Origin: JAQIBY01 sp051747965
GTDB lineage: Bacteria; Bacteroidota; Bacteroidia; Bacteroidales; ML635J-15
Assembly: GCA_051747965.1 (NCBI GenBank)
Contig: JBNJGS010000054.1
Span: 1-19,522 of the forward strand
Direction: 5' to 3'
Length of the DNA: 19,522 nucleotides
A program made the translations under genes and the position numbers. Positions 7,988-16,329 of this stretch are shown here, in pieces; position 1 is the stretch's first letter; the number at the start of each line of letters is the position of its first letter. The notes below the pieces were generated by a model. The model was not told where the DNA came from, did not search any database, and was given only the letters and a program-made list of their open reading frames with translations.

Positions 7988-9046
7988 TCAGTTCTGCGGA
8001 TGGGTAAGGATTTTCAGGGTATGAGCTATGCCGGAGGTATTGGCAACAAAAACTGTGGAATCGTTGATTACAACCGGGGATGAGAAAACTTTCCCTTCCG
8101 TATGAAATCTGCTTAGCTCCTTCCCCCCGGGTGAGAGCAGGTACAGGTTTTTATCATAGGATGCGGCCAGAATGTTTCCATTTTCAAATAAAGCCGGTGA
8201 TGCCACTACCCTTCCGCTGGTTTCAAAGGTATGAAGGACTTTACCCTTCAGGGATATAAAATATACTTTGCCATCGAATGCCCCCAAAACGATGGTCTTA
8301 TCATCGGTTTCAACAGGTGTACCATGGATTTTACCACCTAGTTTCAGCTTACCAACAGGGGTTCCGTCAAGTTTTGTAAAATGCAGACGTTTGTCATAGG
8401 AGCCAAAAACCAGCAAGCCATTGCTGAGCTCTACCGGGGCGGAGTGAATAATCCATCCTTCAGCGATATAACGTCTGATGATATCACCGAAAGTATTGAC
8501 AAAGTACATTTTCTTTGAATTTGAGCCAATGGCGATTTTTCCATCGCTTAGCAATTCTATGCTCCCGTGTAAGAGATTGCCGGTCCGACGCCTGTCGATT
8601 TCCATACTGCTGGCATTGAGAAAAATCAGGCTGTTGTTGCATCCAAAAACCAAACGCCCATCCAGATTTTCCACAACATTGGTAAATATCCGGCCGCCAA
8701 TCCTTCGTTTTTGTAAAAAATGCCCCTCGGGAGTGAAAAAATACAGATACCGGTCATAACTGCCGATAACTACCCGCCCATCTTCCAGTTGCGAGGCTGT
8801 TGCATGAACATAACTCCCGGTTTTGTAACGCCTCATCAATTCCCCCTGATGATTAAAAAAATACACATATTTATCATGTGAACCTATCACCACAGATGTA
8901 TCGGTAACCAGTGGAGTGCCGTAAAAAGCAGCATCAGCCTCAAATGTATTCATCAGCTCAAAGCCATATTTACTGTCCTGTGCATTGACAGCAAAAGCAA
9001 TTAACCAGAGCGGCAAAACCAATATTAATAATCCCGGAGCTTTCAC
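7988..9046 (-). CDS. Secreted PQQ-like beta-propeller repeat protein
   Basis: 352 residues: a signal peptide of about 22 residues ending in VNA-Q, then eight repeats of about 40 residues built on the pattern V-x-IGS-x-D-K-x-(V/L)-YFF-x-x-x-G (for example VVIGSHDKYVYFF, VVIGSYDRYLYFF, LVFGSYDKRLHF, IVLGAFDGKVYFI). This predicts an eight-bladed BamB/PQQ-dehydrogenase-like propeller in the periplasm, probably a scaffold; no dehydrogenase catalytic residues are evident. The start is GTG (9046-9044): an in-frame TAA lies four codons upstream and no ATG intervenes. Upstream, TATCTTTA (9072-9065) matches the -7 consensus at all but its last base. The 16-base perfect hairpin GCAGAA-CTGA-TTCTGC at 7998-7983 spans the stop but lacks a T run. 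Confidence 0.8.
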   Translation of the reverse strand: MKAPGLLILVLPLWLIAFAVNAQDSKYGFELMNTFEADAAFYGTPLVTDTSVVIGSHDKYVYFFNHQGELMRRYKTGSYVHATASQLEDGRVVIGSYDRYLYFFTPEGHFLQKRRIGGRIFTNVVENLDGRLVFGCNNSLIFLNASSMEIDRRRTGNLLHGSIELLSDGKIAIGSNSKKMYFVNTFGDIIRRYIAEGWIIHSAPVELSNGLLVFGSYDKRLHFTKLDGTPVGKLKLGGKIHGTPVETDDKTIVLGAFDGKVYFISLKGKVLHTFETSGRVVASPALFENGNILAASYDKNLYLLSPGGKELSRFHTEGKVFSSPVVINDSTVFVANTSGIAHTLKILTHPQN

Positions 9047-9150
9047 AATTCCAACTTAAGTGCGTAAAGATAAGAAAAAATGGGTTCTCATGTTACATCC
9101 CGGATAAGGACATTTCTGCAATCCCGAATACAAACAAAACTCCCTGACAC

Positions 9151-9187
9151 CAGGATTATACTGATTCAGTAACATAAAAGAATCCTG
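9151..9187 (-). terminator. Possible terminator hairpin after the hemerythrin gene
   Basis: Just past the stop at 9190, the outer arms CAGGATT and AATCCTG (7 bp) enclose an inner stem TACTG/CAGTA with a 3-base loop. On the minus strand it is followed after about 12 bases by GTTTTGTTTG rather than by an immediate T run, so it may be a weak terminator or an mRNA 3'-end-stabilising structure. Confidence 0.3.
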
Positions 9188-9189
9188 AA

Positions 9190-9609
9190 TTAATATAACG
9201 TCCGTGAATTGATCAGATTTTTGAAGTTTTCATAATCCATATCAACATGCTGAACATGTTCCCACCACCAATTGCCGATAAAACTCAGAACTTCCTTAGG
9301 AGATGGAGGGTCATCGCTCAAATAATCAGCATTGAAAGTGGCAACTTTGAAAACAAACTGCCTGTGTATTCGCCGGTGCGATTCCAGATATGGATAATCA
9401 AATTCCGCCATATACTCTTCCTCTCCACGAAAGTGCTTGAGTGAATAATCTGTCAGCCGGGATAAAATTTCAGCAAACTTCTCCTGTGACTTATTATTAT
9501 TTACCAGATCAACCAGGGCATTAAATATTTCAAACAGTTCATAATGCTCCCTATCAATCATTGCATTACCGATGGAAAAACTGTTTTCCCATGCAAGCTT
9601 TTTAACCAT
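9190..9609 (-). CDS. Bacteriohemerythrin-like O2/metal-binding protein
   Basis: A single-domain, 139-residue cytoplasmic hemerythrin that would bind O2 (or sense it) at a non-heme di-iron centre. All seven expected ligands can be placed: H22, H59, E63 (HFRGEEEYM), H78 and H82 (HRRIH), H118 and D123 (HVQHVD). The length is typical for stand-alone bacteriohemerythrins, and there is no signal peptide or fused signalling domain. ATG 9609-9607 is preceded by a GA-rich leader (GAGAGAGAGA, and two AAAATCTC direct repeats at 9633-9648 on the plus strand) but no classic Shine-Dalgarno. It lies 119 bases after the TPR gene and 143 bases before the propeller gene, so co-transcription is possible but not shown. 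Likely roles are oxygen storage, delivery or protection in a microaerobic or anaerobic lifestyle. Confidence 0.92.
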   Translation of the reverse strand: MVKKLAWENSFSIGNAMIDREHYELFEIFNALVDLVNNNKSQEKFAEILSRLTDYSLKHFRGEEEYMAEFDYPYLESHRRIHRQFVFKVATFNADYLSDDPPSPKEVLSFIGNWWWEHVQHVDMDYENFKNLINSRTLY

Positions 9610-9728
9610 ACGATGTATTCTCTCTCTCTTTTAAAATCTCAAAATCTCTCTGTCAGCGAAGATAGTTTTTTACACTCGATAAATGTGCGTATTCATAAAT
9701 AAGTAAAAAGGCGTAGTTAAGGAAAGGA

Positions 9729-11681
9729 TTATTTGCAGTACCGGTCAATGACATCGTAGGCAGCATGCATGCCCAATTCACCGGCCTGACCGAGGCTTTC
9801 ACAGGCTTTGCTTTTTTCTTTAAGAAACAGGAAAGTAAGGCCTCTGTTAAAAAATGCTTCCGAGAAATCCGCTTTGATTTCAGCGGCTTTTGAAAAGTCC
9901 TGTACTCCCTCCCAGTGGTTAGCTGTTAGTGAACGTGCATACGCCTGATTGTACCAGGCATAGCTCATCTCTCTATCATTTTCCAGGGCTTTTTTGTAAT
10001 TATCAAGTGCTTCATTGAAATTGGGATTGTTCTCACCGTGACTTTCAATTTTGGGCCTCTGCTGTTTGACATACAGAGTTTCTGTGCCTTCCAGGTCATT
10101 CATAAACATCCCCAGAAGCAGAAAGGTATTGGCACGTGAAAAATACACAAGCGGATTGGCATATTCCAGGTTCAGGGCTGTCTCATAATCTTCCATTGCC
10201 TGATTAAAGTTATTCTGCAGACTCAGAAGTGACGCTCTGTACAGATAATTGATGAGTGCCTTGGGCTGTTTGTCTATCACGATATTCAAAGAATCAATCA
10301 AAGACTGGATTGTGTGACTGTCCAGTTGTTTATAATCATTGCTCAAGGCAATGGTTTTACTATCCAATCTTTCAGAAACATAGGCCTGCTTTTCATAAAC
10401 ATCATAATACCGGTAAGTCAGTTTGGGGATTCCGGGCGGAAGAATAAAAAACACATCTTCAGCCGCGATATTGTTTACTTTCGGGTCAGAATCATCTGCG
10501 CCGGTAAAATCGGAGTCCAGACTGGTAAGTCGTTCCAGCTCAATCCCCTGACGAAACTTCAGCTTATCGCTTTTTAGTTTATTGATCGTATTCACTGATT
10601 CGGCCATTTTTCTGTCAAGGGCGGCTTTTTGGTGCATATTTAATTTTTCCCTGACATACGCCCGGTTTCTGTAGGCATCTGCAAAATCCGGAAAAATGGA
10701 AATAACACGATCATAATCATCCATTGCAAGTTCATATTGTTTGGTTTCCACCAACAAACCTGCACGGTTGTACAAGGCCAGAATATTGTCCGGATGTTTT
10801 TTAATGATGGTATTGTAATCTTCAAGGGCTTTATCGAAACGTTCCTGCTGCGAATAAACAAGTGCTCTGTAAAACAAGCTGCTGGTATTTAAAGGTTTCG
10901 CATTCAGAATATAGTTAAGGTCTTTCAGGGCTTTATCCCACGCAGTATCTTCCACTGCAATCATAGCACGCCGGAAATAGGCAAAATAAAAGTTGCTGTC
11001 CGAAGCAATGGCTTTATTGATGTAATACAAAGCAGAATCTTGTTCTCCGGCCTTATTCCAGCCGATACCTTTCTGCACCAACACATTTTCATTGTCGGGC
11101 TGCAGGCTTAAAACCGAGTTAAAATCATGCATGGAGCGCTCTATCATATCCTTGCCCTGATATGCGATGCCCCTGACAGTAAAAACCGCCACATTGTTCA
11201 GGCCAAGTTCGAGAGCTTTATTACAATCTGCTATAGCTTTATCATACCGTTTAAGATAAATCATTGTTATGGCACGCTGGAAATACACGAAAGCATCAGA
11301 CTCATCCAGCCTTATGGCTTTGTTGAAATCATTGTGCGCCTGCCTGTAATCCATCATGCGGCTATTGACCATGGCACGGTACAAAAATGCCTTTTGATGG
11401 TAGGGTGAAATGTCTATACAGGCAGTAAAATCTTTATGTGCACCGTGATAATCTGCAAGCTCATATTTACAGTATCCCCTGTAGAACCAGGCATCGGGAT
11501 TGTCAGAATTGCGTTGCAGAGCATAGGAGAATAAATCTATGGCATCTGCATACTCTTTGTTCTGCAGTTTAAACATGCCCTGCTCGTAGTAATTATGTGT
11601 AAACTGAGCACTGACAGAAACAGGAAACATGCATTGTATCATGCAAGCCATGAGGATGTATTTTAGTAAGCCCTGTTTCAT
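9729..11681 (-). CDS. Secreted tetratricopeptide-repeat protein
   Basis: 650 residues with an N-terminal signal peptide of about 25 residues (ending in VSA-Q) and two blocks of TPRs. The first covers about 30-345 with roughly nine repeats (recognisable units such as DAWFYRGYCKYELADYHGA and ALYNRAGLLVETKQYELA). A non-TPR linker at about 350-450 contains DVFFILPPGIPKLTYRYYDVY. The second block is at about 455-640. It is probably a periplasmic or outer-membrane-associated binding scaffold; no enzyme domain is seen. It starts 28 bases after the stop of the TPR sensor kinase, so both are likely on one mRNA and could share a ligand or physically interact. Partner and ligand are unknown. Confidence 0.8.
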   Translation of the reverse strand: MKQGLLKYILMACMIQCMFPVSVSAQFTHNYYEQGMFKLQNKEYADAIDLFSYALQRNSDNPDAWFYRGYCKYELADYHGAHKDFTACIDISPYHQKAFLYRAMVNSRMMDYRQAHNDFNKAIRLDESDAFVYFQRAITMIYLKRYDKAIADCNKALELGLNNVAVFTVRGIAYQGKDMIERSMHDFNSVLSLQPDNENVLVQKGIGWNKAGEQDSALYYINKAIASDSNFYFAYFRRAMIAVEDTAWDKALKDLNYILNAKPLNTSSLFYRALVYSQQERFDKALEDYNTIIKKHPDNILALYNRAGLLVETKQYELAMDDYDRVISIFPDFADAYRNRAYVREKLNMHQKAALDRKMAESVNTINKLKSDKLKFRQGIELERLTSLDSDFTGADDSDPKVNNIAAEDVFFILPPGIPKLTYRYYDVYEKQAYVSERLDSKTIALSNDYKQLDSHTIQSLIDSLNIVIDKQPKALINYLYRASLLSLQNNFNQAMEDYETALNLEYANPLVYFSRANTFLLLGMFMNDLEGTETLYVKQQRPKIESHGENNPNFNEALDNYKKALENDREMSYAWYNQAYARSLTANHWEGVQDFSKAAEIKADFSEAFFNRGLTFLFLKEKSKACESLGQAGELGMHAAYDVIDRYCK

Positions 11682-11709
11682 CTGCAGTACTAACGTTCAT
11701 TCACGGCCA

Positions 11710-13857
11710 TTATTGGCTAAGCGGGGGATTTTCAGCCTCGGCAGCCAGGGGAAGCAGAAACCATGCATTCAACCCGGTATCTTCGTTGGTAAGGCCAATT
11801 TCCCCTCCCATTTCCTCAACAGCAATTTTACAGAAATACAATCCGATACCTGAAGAATATGACATGCCAAATTTTGCTTGTTTAGATTGGGCAAATTGTT
11901 CAAATACCTTGTCCAGGATTTCGGTATCAATGCCACCGCCCTGGTCCCGCACATTAATTTTAAGCATACCCTTATCCGGCAGTATTTCTCCCTGCAGGCT
12001 GATTTGTCCATTCTCCGGAGAAAACTTCACTGCATTGCTAAGTAAGTTCACAAACACACGTTTCAATAAATGATGATCCGCCAGTACCCTGACTTCGGGC
12101 AGGCTTACAACAATATCCTGTTCTTTCATCTGCATTTCTGTTTTCACTTCCGGCAATGCTTCATCCAGCACGGTTTGCGGTAATAGCTCCTGAAGATGAA
12201 GCTGAAGTTTTGCTTCCTTTTGATATTGCACGTCCAGGATATTGCTTACCAGGTGCAACATACCATAACCAATCTGATGGATATACTGCAGATTTTCTTT
12301 ATCAGGAGGCAAATCTGAAAAACCGATGATTGTATTCAGTGGGGTTTTCAAATCATGAACCATTGTACTTATCATGGAATTTCTGAATTCTGTCAGCTCA
12401 GCAAGCTGCTCATTTTTCCGGTTAATGGTATCTGCCTGTTCTTTCACTTTTTTCAGATGCCGGCGTGTTCGCAAAGAGAATATAAGCACAAACACAAGAA
12501 TAATCAGACCAACAATCAGAAAGTAGGAGAGTCGTTCTTTTTCAAGTTTTGATTGTTGAATTGCCACTTCCTTTTCTTTCAGCGCCATTTGCTGCTGGAG
12601 AATCTTATTTTCCTTCTGTTCAGAATCAAACCTGGCCTGTAAAACATTGATGGTCTTCTCTGCTCCAACTGACCTGATACTATCACGGATCTGATAATAC
12701 AGGTATTGATTTTCATATGCTTTCTTATAATTGCCCTTTTCCCGGTAGACGACAGAAAGGTTGTGAAGGTTTTCCTGCAGCACATCATTGAGATTAAATT
12801 TCCTGGCTTTTTCAATTCCCTTGTTTAGATATTCAATGGCAAGGTCATACTTTCCCTCCATCAGATAAAGCTCGCCCAATCCTGAGTAATTGTATGCAAA
12901 GCCCGGCTCAATACTAAGTTTTTCACATATATGCATGGAGGAGTCCATATATTGCCTGGCCTCTTCAAAGTCACCCATGCTGATTGCCAGGCTTCCCAGG
13001 TTGAAAAAGGAAATGGCCAGGGAAGCTTCATTGCCAAGACTCTTCTTGATATCATGTGCTTTTTGATATGCATTACGGGCAGAATCAAATTGCCCGGTAC
13101 GGTCATAAACCACTCCCATATTATTTAAGTTATTGGGAATAAAACTCAAATTTCCCGTGCTGCGCAAAATTTTATTTGATTTCCGCAGAACATCGAGTGC
13201 TTTTTCGTAATCACCTTCCGTAACATAAATCTTTCCGATGTTTGCATGCGAAACGGCTATATTCAGACTATCTCCTTCTTGTTCAAAAAATTCCCGGGCT
13301 TGCATGTAATTGATCAGGGCAGAATCATTCTGGGAAGTGTTGCTGTAATAATTCGCATACTCAATATAAACGCCGGCCAAAACATCGTCAGACTTTATTT
13401 GTCTGCCAATCCTGTCAGCTTTTTCAAGATAAAAACGCATGCTATCTGCATTCATTTCTTTTCTGAAAGTGCGGGCCATCACTTCATATATATTAGCAAT
13501 TTGGAGACTGTCCCTGGTTTTTTTGGCCAGGCCCAGCCCCTGATGAAGGAAATATCTGGCAGAATCCGGTTTAGATTGGGTTGTATAAGCATAGCCAAGT
13601 TCCCTGTATGCAGTGATAACTCCCTCCGGATATTTCAATTTCTGCCCCAGCTCAAGCAGGTCGTGTGCGCACATCAAAGCGGAATCCACATGCTCAAAAT
13701 TGCATTGTTTGAAAGCTTCATCAAATACAGACTCCTTTTTATGCTCAGACAAACCGGGGATACTGATGTTATCCTGTGCATACCCGCTCATTTGAGCAAA
13801 AACGAGAATCATCAAGCCAGGCAAACCAGGTGGAAATATTTTCAGGACAATTCTCAT
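11710..13857 (-). CDS. TPR-domain sensor histidine kinase
   Basis: 715 residues from ATG 13857: a signal sequence or membrane anchor (about 1-27), periplasmic TPRs at about 30-385, a coiled coil, one membrane helix at about 444-463, then a cytoplasmic HisKA domain with the H box MVHDLKTPLN (phospho-accepting His501) and an HATPase_c domain with N box NLLSNAVKF (N604, N608), G1 DQGGGID near 637, F box FEQFAQS and G2 GIGLYF near 670. All kinase motifs appear complete. There is no receiver or DNA-binding domain, and no response regulator gene lies beside it. The frame can be extended to a TTG at 13881, but that lies upstream of the predicted transcription start, and the ATG gives a better signal peptide. 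Its own promoter contains a large inverted repeat. Confidence 0.9.
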   Translation of the reverse strand: MRIVLKIFPPGLPGLMILVFAQMSGYAQDNISIPGLSEHKKESVFDEAFKQCNFEHVDSALMCAHDLLELGQKLKYPEGVITAYRELGYAYTTQSKPDSARYFLHQGLGLAKKTRDSLQIANIYEVMARTFRKEMNADSMRFYLEKADRIGRQIKSDDVLAGVYIEYANYYSNTSQNDSALINYMQAREFFEQEGDSLNIAVSHANIGKIYVTEGDYEKALDVLRKSNKILRSTGNLSFIPNNLNNMGVVYDRTGQFDSARNAYQKAHDIKKSLGNEASLAISFFNLGSLAISMGDFEEARQYMDSSMHICEKLSIEPGFAYNYSGLGELYLMEGKYDLAIEYLNKGIEKARKFNLNDVLQENLHNLSVVYREKGNYKKAYENQYLYYQIRDSIRSVGAEKTINVLQARFDSEQKENKILQQQMALKEKEVAIQQSKLEKERLSYFLIVGLIILVFVLIFSLRTRRHLKKVKEQADTINRKNEQLAELTEFRNSMISTMVHDLKTPLNTIIGFSDLPPDKENLQYIHQIGYGMLHLVSNILDVQYQKEAKLQLHLQELLPQTVLDEALPEVKTEMQMKEQDIVVSLPEVRVLADHHLLKRVFVNLLSNAVKFSPENGQISLQGEILPDKGMLKINVRDQGGGIDTEILDKVFEQFAQSKQAKFGMSYSSGIGLYFCKIAVEEMGGEIGLTNEDTGLNAWFLLPLAAEAENPPLSQ

Positions 13858-13871
13858 AGTTGTTATATACA

Positions 13872-13892
13872 AAATTTGCAAACTGCAAATTT
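13872..13892. promoter_or_regulatory. Perfect 9-3-9 inverted repeat, putative operator
   Basis: The arms AAATTTGCA (13872-13880) and TGCAAATTT (13884-13892) are exact reverse complements separated by AAC. The repeat overlaps the -7 element (13886-13893) and the predicted transcription start (near 13879) of the sensor kinase gene, so only one arm would be in the RNA. That favours a dimeric DNA-binding protein over an RNA hairpin. The region is AT-rich, so chance symmetry is possible, but nine exact pairs including GCA/TGC are more than AT content alone gives. Confidence 0.5.
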
Positions 13893-13918
13893 ATTCAGGT
13901 TTTAATAAAGTGAACAAA
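13886..13918 (-). promoter_or_regulatory. Promoter of the sensor kinase/TPR operon
   Basis: On the minus strand, TTTG (13918-13915), a 21-base spacer and TAAATTTG (13893-13886) form the most complete Bacteroidota promoter in the window. Transcription would start near 13879, leaving a leader of about 22 bases before the ATG at 13857. Confidence 0.65.
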
Positions 13919-13924
13919 ATAAAA

Positions 13925-14908
13925 TTACTTTTTCCGTAATAAAACATAATTCTTAAACTGTCCAAGGCTTCTGCCAAATATAACATTTTTTTCAACAAAC
14001 GAGATTAGTCTGTACTTTAGTTTGTCGTGTTTCATTTTATCCCTTCCGGGACTTTTCTCACGGGCAGAATAATTCAGCTCATCTGCCCAGTCAAAATCTT
14101 TCATCCATTCCTGCATTACTCTTGGATGCGTACCTTCAAATTTTTCCGCCCTGCCCAGCGGGCCGTAGTCAAAATTGGATTTGCGTTTTTTGTACAGATT
14201 TTCGGTTGTTTTGCTTCCTTTGTGAATGGTATCCAGTGATTTCTTTTTTGACTGCATCAGCCGCGGCGGCCGAACCCAGCCGTAGTGATATACTGTGGCA
14301 TGTGCAAGGGCGCATTTCAGTTTGTAAGTTCCTTCCTGCTGACGATAATTCAGACCGTCAAAATCAGGTATTCTTCTGAATGACTGAGCTGATTCCCAGG
14401 AGTGTATTTCCGGGTCATTTCGTATGATTCGGATTTCCCGTTTGTACCAGCCATGAGCTGTCTGATGATGATTGTAATCTCCCCAGAAATGCACATAATC
14501 AAATACCAGGCCTTCCACTTCTTTATCATGAAGCAATTCCCGACAGCGTTTTTCAATTACGGGCAGGTATTTTTCATGGATAACTTCATCTGCCTGAAGA
14601 TAAAACAACCAGTCTCCGCTACAATGCGATTTGGCAATATCGGTTTGATGGGCATTTTCCATCCCCCTGGGGTATTTTTCCAGGTCCCAAACCGTATCAA
14701 TGATTTTTATTTTATCCGAGCCGATGGACAAAATATCCTCCCGGGTGGTATCATCATCATCGCAATCACCCAGGGCAACGACAAACTCATCCACAATGGG
14801 CAAAATGGATTCTATGGATTGTTTTATCGGGTAATACAGCTTAGAGGCATTTTTCACCATGGTAAAACCGGAAATACGCATATTATCCTCTGCCCTGTTT
14901 TGTGTCAT
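13925..14908 (-). CDS. Family 2 glycosyltransferase
   Basis: Up to 327 residues, cytoplasmic, with a GT-A fold start (RISGFTMVKNASKLYYP) and the phrase DEFVVALGDCDDDDTTRE. LFYLQADEVIHE at about 105-115 occupies the place of the metal-binding DXD; the QADE form is common in this Bacteroidota subgroup. The C-terminal part is rich in Lys and Arg, consistent with membrane association. The first ATG (14908) is 15 bases after the gatD stop. An ATG at 14881 (residue 10) fits the usual family N terminus MRISGF and may be the true start. It is the last gene of the gatE-gatD unit. Sugar donor and acceptor are unknown; cell-surface glycan synthesis is the usual role. Confidence 0.85.
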   Translation of the reverse strand: MTQNRAEDNMRISGFTMVKNASKLYYPIKQSIESILPIVDEFVVALGDCDDDDTTREDILSIGSDKIKIIDTVWDLEKYPRGMENAHQTDIAKSHCSGDWLFYLQADEVIHEKYLPVIEKRCRELLHDKEVEGLVFDYVHFWGDYNHHQTAHGWYKREIRIIRNDPEIHSWESAQSFRRIPDFDGLNYRQQEGTYKLKCALAHATVYHYGWVRPPRLMQSKKKSLDTIHKGSKTTENLYKKRKSNFDYGPLGRAEKFEGTHPRVMQEWMKDFDWADELNYSAREKSPGRDKMKHDKLKYRLISFVEKNVIFGRSLGQFKNYVLLRKK

Positions 14909-14923
14909 TCTCTGATTGTTAAA

Positions 14924-16309
14924 TTATTTATGTACGTTCCTGACAAACTCTTCCACTTCCGGCACGCCACCCTGATAAACCAGGTAACCGTTGTATGGTT
15001 CCCTTTCGGTGATTTCATCGTTTATGGATGTCAGCATCAGCTCTTTCACCTTTTCGGGATCATCAGTTTGTCCCAGTACCCAGCCAAGCTTGATGTAAGC
15101 GACTTCAGGCAGCATGTTACCAAGTGGTACAATGCCTTTGGCCATCATATCGCGGCCGGTATCGTAAACAAACATCTGCACATAGCCCCAGAGTGTCTGC
15201 AGGGTCATAAACATATGCACGCCTTTTTTGTGTGCCCGTTCGATGGCAGGATACAGTTCTTTATTCACATGGCCAAGGCCTGTGCCAATAATGATGATGC
15301 CCTTGTATCCGGCATCCACCATGCTGTCAAGCACATCGGCTTTCATGCCCGGGTAATAATAGAGCATGGTCACGCTGTCGTCGAAATAAGGTTTGATGAC
15401 AACATTTTTATCGCTTCTGCGCTTGTTGTATGTCTTTTTGATGGGTGTGATTTTCTCTCTGTCAATCATTGCCAGCGGTGTATCGCCAATGGTACGGAAG
15501 GTAGAACGATAGGATGAGTGCATTTTTCTTACCCTTGTGCCCTTGTGCAGCAGGCCGTATTCATCAGAAGTGGGGCCAAACATGCATACCTGCACTTCAG
15601 CGATGTCGGATTCTCCGGCGGCTTTCATGGCGTGCATGAGGTTGAGTGCTGCATCGGATGATGGCCGGTCAGAGCTGCGTTGTGAGCCAACCAGCACTAC
15701 CGGCACGGGCAGGTTCTGACACATGAATGTCAAAGCTGCTCCGGTGTGATGCAATGTATCGGTACCATGCCCGATTACGATTCCGTCAATGCCGTTTTCA
15801 ATTTCCTTTCCAATGGCTTTTGCCAGAGCCATGTACTGCATGGGACCCATATTTTCAGAAAAGACCGCAAACACTTTTTCGGTGTCCAGGTTACAGATAT
15901 CCGCCAGCTCAGGTACAGCCCCGTACAATTCACCCGGAGAGAAGGCAGGAATCACCGCACCGGTGCGATAATCAAGCCGTGAGGCAATGGTTCCGCCTGT
16001 ACCAAAAAGCTTCACATGCGGCAGGTTTTCAGTGTAGGGAAACTCCTTTTCGGGGATGCCGTAATTGGCTTTTTTGTAGCCGTCTTCTTTCATGCTTTCC
16101 ACAGTATCGGTAGCAATCCCGATGTTGTAACCTGTGGCAATTTTCATCACGATGTGTTTGTCATCATCGTTTTCAGACCTGGGGAGCACGGTTCCTTCAA
16201 AATGTCCGCGTGTTGTCTCCACCTGGGCATGTCCCCATACCCTGACCTGGTATTTTTTCAGAAGCTTTAATGCTTCGCCTTTGTATCCCTGGAAATAATC
16301 TTCGCTCAT
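14924..16309 (-). CDS. gatD: Archaeal-type Glu-tRNA(Gln) amidotransferase subunit D
   Basis: 461 residues. GatD is the asparaginase-like subunit that frees ammonia from an amide donor (glutamine or asparagine) for conversion of Glu-tRNA(Gln) to Gln-tRNA(Gln) in the GatDE complex. The N-terminal small beta-barrel (about 15-70) distinguishes GatD from plain type I/II L-asparaginases and binds GatE. The asparaginase core starts near 98. The catalytic threonine is T104 in GTGGTIAS; T183 and D184 are in HGTDT; the catalytic lysine is K262 in RVRKMHSS. All four match the family. Length is close to archaeal GatD. It begins 20 bases after gatE, so subunit balance is probably set by co-translation. 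A stand-alone asparaginase role is unlikely given the N-terminal barrel and the gatE neighbour. Confidence 0.92.
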   Translation of the reverse strand: MSEDYFQGYKGEALKLLKKYQVRVWGHAQVETTRGHFEGTVLPRSENDDDKHIVMKIATGYNIGIATDTVESMKEDGYKKANYGIPEKEFPYTENLPHVKLFGTGGTIASRLDYRTGAVIPAFSPGELYGAVPELADICNLDTEKVFAVFSENMGPMQYMALAKAIGKEIENGIDGIVIGHGTDTLHHTGAALTFMCQNLPVPVVLVGSQRSSDRPSSDAALNLMHAMKAAGESDIAEVQVCMFGPTSDEYGLLHKGTRVRKMHSSYRSTFRTIGDTPLAMIDREKITPIKKTYNKRRSDKNVVIKPYFDDSVTMLYYYPGMKADVLDSMVDAGYKGIIIIGTGLGHVNKELYPAIERAHKKGVHMFMTLQTLWGYVQMFVYDTGRDMMAKGIVPLGNMLPEVAYIKLGWVLGQTDDPEKVKELMLTSINDEITEREPYNGYLVYQGGVPEVEEFVRNVHK

Positions 16310-16329
16310 TGTAAAAGCTTTTTAAAATG

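Noticed and set aside
13858..13881. TTG-initiated extension of the sensor kinase by eight residues
   Set aside because: The predicted transcription start falls at about 13879, so the TTG would be at or before the 5' end. ATG 13857 gives a normal signal peptide.
13246..13905. 219-residue plus-strand open frame opposite the sensor kinase N terminus
   Set aside because: Antisense shadow of the TPR region; it also crosses the kinase promoter and shows no domain.
14402..15517. 371-residue plus-strand open frame opposite the glycosyltransferase and gatD
   Set aside because: It spans two real minus-strand genes and their junction. Its His/Ile/Phe-rich translation is typical of an antisense frame.
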